From NCBI RefSeq assembly GCF_003544895.1, contig NZ_CP032125.1:1378001-1442000 (forward strand): a DNA stretch of 64,000 nucleotides, in the 5' to 3' direction. The notes under the pieces were generated by a model that worked only from the letters and a program-made list of their open reading frames with translations, did not search any database and was not told the DNA's origin. Below, one piece after another: positions 18,622 to 26,343 of this stretch (the stretch's first letter is position 1; each line of letters opens with the position of its first letter). This DNA comes from Profundibacter amoris (GTDB taxonomy: Bacteria; Pseudomonadota; Alphaproteobacteria; Rhodobacterales; Rhodobacteraceae). Both the position numbers and the translations under genes were made by a program.

Positions 18622-19845
18622 ATGCTTGGTTCAGCGCTTTATTTTCCACATATTGATATACACGATCCAGCTTGGTTAAGGTCCGCGATACTTTTTTGGG
18701 ATGAGATTCAAACGATTGCCCCGAGCGCAATAGAGAAGCCATATCAAAATGAAGATAGCCGCGCGTGTTTTGAAGAGGGTTATTTAAAGCCTCTGCGTTG
18801 CGATTTGCATTCCGGCCTTATTGAAGACCTTGGCAGAAAAATTTTCGGTTTGGCAGATCGAAATAACGGCTTTGGGCGGGCTATTCGGCAATCAGAAAAT
18901 CCAGCATTTGATGACCTTCGGTCTGCCGAAAGCTTTGCTTGGGAAATCGAGGATGCCTTTCATGAAGTCGGCATGTATCCAGAAAAAATGTCACCGGAAG
19001 TAAAGGAAATGGCTTTGCGCTTTGGCCTTGCGAGAATGCACACGGGAAAAGTCCCGCCGCATATGCGACGCATGATGCGTGATTTTGAAATGGCAAGAAT
19101 GCATCCTGAAAAGATGCCACACTTGATGCGGAATTTGTTTCGCAACCAGCCGCGAATGAGGGATGAAGATGGGGATTGGTTGCTCGTTGACGGTCGTTTC
19201 GCGGATGCCTACATGGCGGCTTTGGCTGCAAAGCTATCGCAACAACTGGATATCTCGCCACTTACTCCACGGCAAAGCGCTCATGGCATGTCTTTTCGCT
19301 TCATGTTTGATGATGTTGTGGATACGTCACCCAACAACGCAACAGGTGCAATGCTGAGCGTTGTAATGCGAGGATTGCGGGTCGATACATCGGTGCCAAT
19401 ATCGAAGCTTCTGCGGTTCAGGGAGGAAAGAAAAGATCAATACTTGGATTTTGCAGCCCAAATTTCGGAGCTTTCAGACCAGTTGGCAAGCCAAGATGAT
19501 GTGATCAACGGTTGGGAAACCTTTAATAAGGCTCAACAGCTATATGAGCAAAAAATTGAGCCAAGTTTGCGAGCGCTTAAGCGAGAACTTGATGGTAATA
19601 GCATAGCAACAGCATGGGAAGGAGCCTACCGAGCGATTACTGTATCAGTCCCTTCCGCTGGCGCACTGGCATATTTCACCGATTTGGGGCAGCCAGAATT
19701 GCTCGGGGCGGGCGCAGCGCTTGCCGCGGCGGATATTGGTGTAAGAGGGTATTTGGCTGGCCGAAAAGCGCGAGGGGATAACCCATTTTCATACCTGCAT
19801 GATATTAACGCAAACTTTGGACTCCCCGCGTTTTCAGATACATAG
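18622..19845 (+). CDS. DUF6236-like protein with three 21-residue tandem repeats, inserted into a recombinase
   Basis: 407 residues from ATG 18622, with GGAGG 6 bases upstream. The N-terminus (LYFPHIDIHDPAWLRSAILF, then WDEIQTIAP) matches the opening of DUF6236 proteins, a family without known function. Three back-to-back 21-residue repeats occupy residues 118-180 (for example MHTGKVPPHMRRMMRDFEMA). The C-terminal third has Ala-rich helices ending in AALAAADIGVRGYLAGRKAR. Base composition is clearly more AT-rich than both flanks, and the gene lies on the opposite strand between two parts of a recombinase operon, so it is a recent acquisition. A defence or toxin role is possible but unproven. 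Confidence 0.8.
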   Translation: MLGSALYFPHIDIHDPAWLRSAILFWDEIQTIAPSAIEKPYQNEDSRACFEEGYLKPLRCDLHSGLIEDLGRKIFGLADRNNGFGRAIRQSENPAFDDLRSAESFAWEIEDAFHEVGMYPEKMSPEVKEMALRFGLARMHTGKVPPHMRRMMRDFEMARMHPEKMPHLMRNLFRNQPRMRDEDGDWLLVDGRFADAYMAALAAKLSQQLDISPLTPRQSAHGMSFRFMFDDVVDTSPNNATGAMLSVVMRGLRVDTSVPISKLLRFREERKDQYLDFAAQISELSDQLASQDDVINGWETFNKAQQLYEQKIEPSLRALKRELDGNSIATAWEGAYRAITVSVPSAGALAYFTDLGQPELLGAGAALAAADIGVRGYLAGRKARGDNPFSYLHDINANFGLPAFSDT

Positions 19846-20548
19846 TTCGGTTTCCGTCTTCGATGAACTGGCGATAGATATCGCGCACGACATCGACTTC
19901 CTCGGCAGGGCCGGGGGCGAGGACGACGCGGTCTGTCTGCAGGCTTTTGTGCTCGCCGCGCGCCAGTTCGGCTTTCCTCTCGCCATTCTCGCCGATCAAT
20001 ACGCGGCGCAGGCCAAATCCTGCCGCGCCGCCCTGGCGGTAGCCCAGCTCGATCAGGCGACACTGGCCGGCAAAAACCTTGACCGACAGCTCGCGGCTGT
20101 ATTCGCCTGCCATGGCGCGTTTCACGCCCTTGACGATGGTGGCGACGGGGCTGCCGTCATTCTCGAACTGCTCGGCGCAATACTGGACCTGAATGTCGGC
20201 GCGACGGCAGATGTATTCGTAATAGGCGGATTCATCCGCATCCTGAAACCGGCCCCAGCGGCTGATGTCGTAGACCAGAATGACCTCGAAATCAGCCGCG
20301 CCGGTTTCGACATCCTCGATGAGGCTCTGGAGCGCATCGCGCCCCTTGATGCTGAGACCGCTCTTGCCCGCGTCAGCATAGGTGCGCACGATCTTCATGC
20401 CGTGGGTGGTGGCATAGGCGCGGATCGCTTCGCCCTGATTCTCGGTGGAATATTTCTGGTGCTCGGTCGACATGCGCACATATTCGGCGGCCCGGATCAC
20501 GGGGCGCATGTCGTCTTCCGATCCACGTAATTCTTTTGCCGCTGTCAA
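19805..20548 (-). pseudogene. Truncated large serine recombinase
   Basis: 247 codons of an enzyme that normally has over 500. The resolvase domain is intact: EYVRMSTEHQKYSTENQ with the nucleophile Ser, YADAGKSGLSIKGRDAL, and LVYDISRWGRFQD. The recombinase domain begins (GYRQGGAAGFGLRRVLIGE) but stops soon after YRQFIEDGN, where the frame enters the 3' end of the DUF6236-like gene. The DNA-binding C-terminus is lost, so it should not recombine att sites. The likely start codon is TTG 20548 with AAAGGA 7 bases before; ATG at residue 14 is an alternative. Confidence 0.85.
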
Positions 20549-20620
20549 AATCGGTCCTTTCCAAAACCCTGGTGTTGTCAGGCCAAAGTACCGGAAGGCG
20601 CGGCTTGATTCGTGCAGATC

Positions 20621-20782
20621 GTAGGAAATCAGAGATCAGGAGTCCATCCATTATGTAGGAAAATATCAATATATGGTGAATCAAGTAGGATACAAGTCTT
20701 TATTTCCAATTACTTACGCACTGGTTGCTCCTGGGCGATAGTGGGGGTAATCTGGCCTAAAAAGTGAATTATGTAGGAAATC
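20621..20782. repeat. Four GTAGGAAA-type direct repeats in the XRE/recombinase divergent region
   Basis: GTAGGAAATC occurs at 20621-20630 and 20773-20782. Close variants begin at 20655 (GTAGGAAAAT) and 20685 (GTAGGATAC). Two copies share the longer form TTATGTAGGAAA or ATTATGTAGGAAA. The last copy overlaps the ribosome site of the XRE gene at 20787. Spacing is uneven (34, 30 and 88 bases). They probably mark binding sites for the XRE protein, controlling itself and the divergent recombinase gene. Confidence 0.55.
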
Positions 20783-20786
20783 GGGC

Positions 20787-21122
20787 ATGAAAAACCGCAT
20801 TGCGGAACTGCGAAAGGCGCGTGGTCTGACCCTTCAGGCCCTGGCCGATATGGTGGGGGCGAGCAATCAGCAGATCAGCCATCTCGAGAAAGGCCGCCGG
20901 GGGTTGACGGTCGATTGGGTTGATCGGTTAGCAGAAGCGCTCGACTGCCACCCGTTCGACCTGCTCGATGCCCCGCCGCAAGCCAAAACCGAGCGCGAGC
21001 GCGCGCTTCTGGAACTGTTTCGCGGCATGTCGGACGAGCAACAGGACGCGTTTTTCCAAGCGACTGCTGCGTTGGCGCAACCGGTGAGCCGAGAGGAAGG
21101 TGACGGAAAGAAACGGGCATAG
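20787..21122 (+). CDS. XRE-family transcriptional regulator
   Basis: 111 residues. The N-terminal HTH (about 3-58) has LRKARGLTLQALADMVGASN and QQISHLEKGRRGLTVDWVDR. The rest is a short helical tail with FRGMSDEQQDAFFQATAAL. The ribosome-site region overlaps a GTAGGAAATC repeat, suggesting autoregulation. It lies divergent from the broken recombinase and convergent with the HipA gene, whose stop is 33 bases away. It probably controlled the recombinase cassette. Confidence 0.85.
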   Translation: MKNRIAELRKARGLTLQALADMVGASNQQISHLEKGRRGLTVDWVDRLAEALDCHPFDLLDAPPQAKTERERALLELFRGMSDEQQDAFFQATAALAQPVSREEGDGKKRA

Positions 21123-21154
21123 GGGCGTGATAGGATTAAAGAAATGGACGGGCG

Positions 21155-22396
21155 CTATCCTTGGATTTTGCTTGCTATAAGATCAATGTTGGCGCGCATC
21201 ACACCGTGCTCTTTTGCAAGCCCTGCCCACGCTGCTAATGCCGTTTTTGTTTTGTCAATTGCATCGTCAATGACCATGGTGGGCAGTTTTGCCTCCTTTC
21301 CGAGCTTTACGAGATGTTCCACCCGTGGATTTTGGCCTTCACCCATCACCATGGTGCTTTGCTCGCCCCCCGGACCGGAGGAAAACGTGAGATCGTAAAC
21401 GGGAGATAGACGCCATTTACCGGCTTCATCCATTATGAAACTGAAGTTCTTGGAATGGTCATCGCGATTATGAGCCAGCACATTGAACACGGCCAGCCGA
21501 TACATTTTCTCGACTTCGCGAATGTCTTTCGTCAGTATCATGGTCAGTGCAATCAGATCCTCGTAGTCAAGCGAGGGCGTCCGGAAATCGGAATGAAGCA
21601 GGCCGCAAACACTATGCGTGTGCAGGCGCGCGCGACCATTGCGATCAAAGCGCCTGGTTGCGAAATATCCGGCGGAAGAAACCCCGGGGAATAGATGAAC
21701 CGGTTCCATTTCGAGGCCGGCTTTTACCGCCATCAACGCGTAAATATACTCGATTGCTCCCGCGTCTTGCCCATCGCTAACATTCGGGAATTTTACCAGC
21801 CACGGCTCGAACGCCTCAGACATGGCAAGCGTTCCATGAATGATGGTTTGCTTTGAGGCATCAACGCCGATCATCGCCTTGGGGCGTGCTCCGGCAGAAG
21901 ACCCGTTTAGCCGCAGCAGTTCCTGAAGCACATCCGTCGCCTCACCATCCAATACCTGTTTGGCGTCTGCAGCCAGCTGGTTTAAGTCCAGCGCATCAGG
22001 TGCATTTTCGGGGCCGAAGTCCGGCTTGTACACCAGTGCACCCATTCCCGAATGCCCGACATGGGCCAATCTGTCCAACGGGCTGAATTGTGCGGGCATC
22101 AGACCTTCCAAGCGGGCTTTGCGGTCAAGGAGCAGTCGCCCCCAACCATCCGGAAGACTATCGTTGAAGACTCCGGGAAGCCCTTCGAACAGGTGGGGAT
22201 CAAATGTTTGCACACCAGGCCGGAGAGGGCATCGCAAGGGGGAGATATCCAGCTCGGATCGGATGAACTCTCCGTCGTATTCAAAATAAACCCTGCCAGC
22301 GCGCAGGGCGAGTCGCCCCACGGTAATCGGATCACCCTGTCCAAAATCTAGGCTGACAATGATTTGGTTAATTGGATCGGGCGGCCCAAAACTCAT
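21155..22396 (-). CDS. hipA: HipA-type serine/threonine kinase toxin
   Basis: 413 residues with the HipA layout: N-terminal subdomain-1 (about 10-110, LRPGVQTFDPHLFEGLPGVFND), the Gly-rich loop NGSSAGARPKAMIG, the ATP-binding Lys in WLVKFPN, the catalytic loop LAHNRDDHSKNFSF and the metal-binding motif LSPVYDLTFS. Known HipA kinases phosphorylate glutamyl-tRNA synthetase or other targets and cause dormancy when not held by HipB. It overlaps the antitoxin as ATGA. All catalytic motifs look intact. Confidence 0.92.
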   Translation of the reverse strand: MSFGPPDPINQIIVSLDFGQGDPITVGRLALRAGRVYFEYDGEFIRSELDISPLRCPLRPGVQTFDPHLFEGLPGVFNDSLPDGWGRLLLDRKARLEGLMPAQFSPLDRLAHVGHSGMGALVYKPDFGPENAPDALDLNQLAADAKQVLDGEATDVLQELLRLNGSSAGARPKAMIGVDASKQTIIHGTLAMSEAFEPWLVKFPNVSDGQDAGAIEYIYALMAVKAGLEMEPVHLFPGVSSAGYFATRRFDRNGRARLHTHSVCGLLHSDFRTPSLDYEDLIALTMILTKDIREVEKMYRLAVFNVLAHNRDDHSKNFSFIMDEAGKWRLSPVYDLTFSSGPGGEQSTMVMGEGQNPRVEHLVKLGKEAKLPTMVIDDAIDKTKTALAAWAGLAKEHGVMRANIDLIASKIQG

Positions 22397-22701
22397 GTCC
22401 GCCAGCCTCTCTTGGGTTTGGGTTTCTTGTCGGAATTCAACACGTCGTCGATGGACGAGAAAATCTGTTCCGAGGGTTCAAGGGCGTTTACAAGGGCTTC
22501 CAGCCGATCCAGAACCATAAGAAGCTTGAGGAACGATTCCAGCGAGATTTGCCCCTTCTGTTCGAATTTTCGCAATGTAGGCAGGCTGACCCCGGCCCGC
22601 GTTGCCAGCCCGGCCTGCGTCAAGCCCATCGCAAGCCGCCTGGCCTTGGTCGACGCCTGGAGTTCAGCTTGGGCTTTGGATACTGTCAGAAGTGGCTTCA
22701 T
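22393..22701 (-). CDS. hipB: HipB-type antitoxin (XRE HTH)
   Basis: 102 residues. The HTH at about 18-68 includes ARRLAMGLTQAGLATRAGVS and LPTLRKFEQKGQISLESFLK. The C-terminal tail is charged and flexible (LNSDKKPKPKRGWRT), as expected of an antitoxin that covers its toxin. It is the first gene of the pair and probably autorepresses with HipA. A candidate operator sits 28 bases upstream of the start. Confidence 0.87.
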   Translation of the reverse strand: MKPLLTVSKAQAELQASTKARRLAMGLTQAGLATRAGVSLPTLRKFEQKGQISLESFLKLLMVLDRLEALVNALEPSEQIFSSIDDVLNSDKKPKPKRGWRT

Positions 22702-22728
22702 AGGGTTACTTGCCTGCCAAAAGAGGTG

Positions 22729-22750
22729 ATAACTATTACTATAAGGTTAT
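22729..22750. promoter_or_regulatory. Possible HipB operator
   Basis: ATAAC (22729-22733) and GTTAT (22746-22750) form a 5-bp dyad with a 12-base AT-rich centre, just upstream of hipB. The arms are short, so this is a modest candidate. Its position between promoter and start fits autoregulation. Confidence 0.4.
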
Positions 22751-23408
22751 TTAATGCAGCATGCAAGGGCTGAGCGTTGAGGGAATTTCCGGGGTTTTCA
22801 TTATGTGATGTTATCATCCACGCGGTTAAACTCCTGAAATGCTCGGTAGGGTGGAAATATCATAACACCGGCCCGCAGGATTCGTAAGGATTTCGGGCAT
22901 CCGCGCTCTGCCGCTTTCAAGCCTGATTTTTCCCGCACTAATACCGAACTAAGAGAATGAAAATGCTCGGCTAATTGCGGGTTTTCGCTGTGTTTTGACC
23001 GGCTTTTCGAGAAAAAGTCGTTGGTATGTCGTGTCCTCCGCCACTTGCCTTCATTGAAACACGGATATGCCCCGATGCGGGGATGATTTTCTTTATGTTT
23101 CAAAGGAGTTTAGGCTTGGTGACCGAACCCGTGAGAATGGCGGAACGCCTCACGACGTTCTCTAACCCCCGTTTTTCTCTTTCCGACCGAACCTCGCGGC
23201 TAATTGGTTCGCTCGACGAAAACTCCAATAAAACAAGGTTTATCCGTGAATTTCGCACCCGACCGGTTGCAGCGCCATCCCGATCAGCAGGCCGCGGATC
23301 ACCTCGACCATTCGCAAAGTTCCAAACACGTCAAACCCCAGTGAGGAGCCATTCTCCACAACGGCAGATTTGTCCCGACCAAGCAGTGCCCCCCTAGAAA
23401 GGAGAGTG
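22751..23408. other. Gene-poor right flank of the island
   Basis: About 660 bases without a convincing gene. A minus-strand frame ending at 23240 reads GALLGRDKSAVVENGSSLGF and LRMVEVIRGLLIGMALQPVG, which looks like a protein tail, but upstream it merges into low-quality frame. A minus-strand frame at 22801-23103 is basic and unrecognised. The region may be the scar between island and core. I see no tRNA gene or clear att repeat. Confidence 0.4.
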
Positions 23409-24848
23409 CTAACTATTGCCTTTCCAACCACGGCTTCGGCGCACAGCTTCTGCAAAAACAGGTTTGAATTCGGACATGTTCTCGCGGGGGGTAAATGTCT
23501 GGAATGGCGCAGTGCCATGGGTATCGGTTTTTGCGCCAGCCATCAGTGCCGTGCCCAATGCGCTCAGCTCGGCGGAGGTTTGCACGGTTACGGATTTCTG
23601 AAGAACGTCCGCCAGAAACTGGCAAAACCAGGGGTTGGCGGACATGCCCCCGTCTATGGAAATGGTTTGCCCAAGTGGTGCGACCTCTTCCATGGCATCC
23701 ACCACCTGAGCGGCTCTTAACGCCACGCCTTCCAGAATTGCCTGCACCATATCTGTTGCCGATGTGTCCAGTGTCATTCCCAGCCACATTCCGGCAGCCG
23801 TGCCATCCCAATAGGGGCAACCAAGGCCGGTAAGAGCGGGCACAAAGGCCAGGTTTCGGGTGATAGCAGGTGGCGCACTGAAGGTGTTGATTTCAGAGAA
23901 CTCTTTGAACAAACCAAGGGTCTTGGCCCAGTTGAGGGCCGAAGCGGCGCTATAGACGCCACCATCGAGGGCAAATTCCGGAGCGTGGCCACTGGATTGC
24001 CACGCGATGGTGGGCAGTAGGCCTTTTTCAGGGCGGTTGATCAGTGTTTTGCCGGTTAGAGCCAAAGCAAAAGCCCCCGTGCCAAAGGTGATTTTCGCAT
24101 CGCCCGCGCGGCGGCACCCATGGCCATAAAGCGCGGCTTGCTGGTCCACCACGCTGGCCGTTAGCGGCGCGCTGTGCCCGTCAATGGAAACGGTGCCGAA
24201 TAGTCCCATGGTGGGCTTGATCTCGGGCAGGGTTTCGAGTGGAACGCCGAATAAATCGCAAAGCTCCTGGTCCCATTGTCCGGTTTCCAGATTGAAAAGG
24301 GATGTGCGCGAGGCCGTGCTAGGGTCGGTAACAAATTGGCCCGTAAGACGCTCGATGAAAAAGGCATCTGTGGTGCCCAATCGCAGCTTTCCGCGTGTAT
24401 GCGCGGCCTTGGCCTCGGGGTTATTCGCCAGAATCCACGCCAGTTTGGAGGCTGAAAAGTAAGGATCGAGCGGCAACCCCGCCTTGGCAAGAGTTAATGC
24501 CTCGGCCCCCTCCTGCTTTAACCGCGCAACGGCGGCCTCGGTTCTACGGTCCTGCCAAACCAGCACGTTTGAAAGGGCTTCCCCCGTGTCGGCATGCCAT
24601 GCCAGACAGCTCTCGCCCTGATTATCCAGCCCGATCGCATCCACTTTGCCCGCCGCTTTGATGCAGTCTTTTACATCGTTCAAAAGCGCTTCGGGGTCAT
24701 GCTCCACCCAGCCGGATTGCGGGTATATCTGGCGGTGTTGGCGTGTGCAAACCACGCGGCCCGCACCGGTTTCATCAAGTAAATATCCGCGCGTGCTAGA
24801 GGTGCCTTGGTCAACGGCAATTACGCGATTTTTGCGGGCTTTATCCAT
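23409..24848 (-). CDS. FGGY-family carbohydrate kinase (glycerol kinase-like)
   Basis: 479 residues. The N-terminal nucleotide fold begins VIAVDQGTSSTRGYLLDETG (about 8-27). GLDNQGESCLAW and VWQDRRT form the substrate region, and the C-terminal half has ITFGTGAFAL, FVPALTGLGCPYW and the FGGY_C signature SIDGGMSANPWFCQFLADVL. The phosphoryl-acceptor Asp is in the DQQAAL region. Length and motifs match glycerol kinase or a related polyol kinase. The start ATG 24848 overlaps the ligase stop. As last gene of a malonate-type operon it suggests the imported compound also releases a polyol, but it may simply be a co-opted kinase. Confidence 0.85.
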   Translation of the reverse strand: MDKARKNRVIAVDQGTSSTRGYLLDETGAGRVVCTRQHRQIYPQSGWVEHDPEALLNDVKDCIKAAGKVDAIGLDNQGESCLAWHADTGEALSNVLVWQDRRTEAAVARLKQEGAEALTLAKAGLPLDPYFSASKLAWILANNPEAKAAHTRGKLRLGTTDAFFIERLTGQFVTDPSTASRTSLFNLETGQWDQELCDLFGVPLETLPEIKPTMGLFGTVSIDGHSAPLTASVVDQQAALYGHGCRRAGDAKITFGTGAFALALTGKTLINRPEKGLLPTIAWQSSGHAPEFALDGGVYSAASALNWAKTLGLFKEFSEINTFSAPPAITRNLAFVPALTGLGCPYWDGTAAGMWLGMTLDTSATDMVQAILEGVALRAAQVVDAMEEVAPLGQTISIDGGMSANPWFCQFLADVLQKSVTVQTSAELSALGTALMAGAKTDTHGTAPFQTFTPRENMSEFKPVFAEAVRRSRGWKGNS

Positions 24849-26340
24849 CGGAAAAGGTGCCGGCATAGGATTCCCGCAGGGTCTTTTTCTGCACTTTCCC
24901 CATGGTATTGCGGGGCAGGTCCGCAACGATAAATATCTTTTTGGGCTGCTTGAATTTGGCAAGGTTCTTGGCAAGATGAGCCCGCAATTCGGCTTCGTCC
25001 ACCTCGGATTGCGCCACAATCACTGCCGCCACGCCTTCGCCAAAATCGGGATGCGGCAGGCCGATCACCGCGCTTTCTTTCACGCTTGGCAGTTCATCAA
25101 TGCAGTCCTCAACCTCTTTGGGATAGACATTAAACCCCCCTGAAATCACCAGATCTTTGGCGCGGCCCACAATGGTTATGCGGCCATCACGCGCCATGGT
25201 TGCCATATCGCCGGTGATAAAATACCCATCCGCCCGAAACTCCTCGGCGGTTTTTTCGGGCATTTGCCAATAGCCCGCAAACACATTGGGGCCAGCAATT
25301 TCCAGCACGCCAACTTCGCCCCGGGGCAGTTCGGTCCCATTGGCATCAGCTACACGGGCGTGCACTTTGGGCAGGGCATAGCCAACGGTGCCCGCAATTC
25401 GTATGCCCTCATAGGGGTTCGAGGCGATCATCCCCGCTTCGGTCATCCCATAGCGCTCCAGAATCCTGTGGCCCGTGCGTTGCTCGAAGCTGGCAAACGT
25501 ATCGGCCAATAGCGGAGCAGAGCCGGAGATAAACAGGCGGATATTGCGACAGGTCGCGCGGTCAAACCCGGGTGCTTCCAACAGTCGCGTGTAAAAGGTC
25601 GGCACACCCATCATCACCGTGGCTTTGGGCAGGTCCTTGATCACCTCTGCCGTATCAAAGCGGTTATGAAACAGCACAGAAGAGCCATTAAGCAAGGCGC
25701 AATGAAGCGCCACAAATAGCCCGTGAACATGGAATATCGGCAGGGCATGTAATAATACGTCGCCTTTTTCCCAGCCCCAATATTCATGCAGCACGCGGGC
25801 ATTCGAGGCCAGGTTGCCAATGGTCAGCATCGCCCCTTTAGAGCGCCCCGTGGTGCCGGAGGTATAAAGAATTGCCGCCAAAGTATCTTGGTCGCAGGTG
25901 GCAATAGGTGCGGCTTGATCAGTGCTTGCCGCCCGCGCGGGCAGGCTACCCTCGCCGTTTTCCCCCAGCGTCAGCACATGGGCTGAAAAAGCGGCGGACA
26001 TCGTGGCCTCTTGGGCGGGGTCGCAGACAATTACCGCAGGGGTGGCATCCTCGACAAAATACTGCACCTCGGGCAGGGTATAGGCGGTGTTGAGCGGAAT
26101 AAATATCGCCCCGATGCGCAGACAGGAAAGGTAAAGCAGCACTGCCTCGGGCGATTTTTGCACCTGCACAATCACGCGGTCCCCTTTTAGCACCCCGCTG
26201 GCTTGCAGCACGGCACCATAGCGGGCCGTTTGGTTTTCAACCGCATCAAAGCTGACTGTGGCGCGCGGGTGAATCAGGAACGGCTTTGTGCCTTCTGCCG
26301 GAAACTGCGCCTGAAAAAAGCTGTAAAGATTTTGATTCAT
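24841..26340 (-). CDS. matB: AMP-forming acyl-CoA ligase, malonyl-CoA synthetase-like
   Basis: 499 residues of the ANL superfamily. The ATP/AMP signature is ILYTSGTTGRSKGAML (about 157-172), with RYGMTEAG, the hinge region GYFITGDMA, GRAKDLVISGGFNVYP, and the C-terminal catalytic Lys in NTMGKVQKKTLRE. MatB makes malonyl-CoA from malonate, CoA and ATP. The short length, overall pattern and pairing with malonyl-CoA decarboxylase support MatB over a long-chain or propionyl ligase. It starts 3 bases after the amidase stop. The product should feed the decarboxylase two genes upstream. Confidence 0.83.
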   Translation of the reverse strand: MNQNLYSFFQAQFPAEGTKPFLIHPRATVSFDAVENQTARYGAVLQASGVLKGDRVIVQVQKSPEAVLLYLSCLRIGAIFIPLNTAYTLPEVQYFVEDATPAVIVCDPAQEATMSAAFSAHVLTLGENGEGSLPARAASTDQAAPIATCDQDTLAAILYTSGTTGRSKGAMLTIGNLASNARVLHEYWGWEKGDVLLHALPIFHVHGLFVALHCALLNGSSVLFHNRFDTAEVIKDLPKATVMMGVPTFYTRLLEAPGFDRATCRNIRLFISGSAPLLADTFASFEQRTGHRILERYGMTEAGMIASNPYEGIRIAGTVGYALPKVHARVADANGTELPRGEVGVLEIAGPNVFAGYWQMPEKTAEEFRADGYFITGDMATMARDGRITIVGRAKDLVISGGFNVYPKEVEDCIDELPSVKESAVIGLPHPDFGEGVAAVIVAQSEVDEAELRAHLAKNLAKFKQPKKIFIVADLPRNTMGKVQKKTLRESYAGTFSDG

Positions 26341-26343
26341 TGG

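Noticed and set aside
18512-18742. 76-codon minus-strand frame overlapping the DUF6236-like gene start as a complete gene
   Set aside because: Most of it is antisense to the DUF6236-like N-terminus and promoter; only the last 20 or so codons look like a real protein tail.
22801-23103. 100-codon minus-strand frame in the island flank
   Set aside because: Composition is unlike neighbouring genes, with no ribosome site and no recognisable motif.
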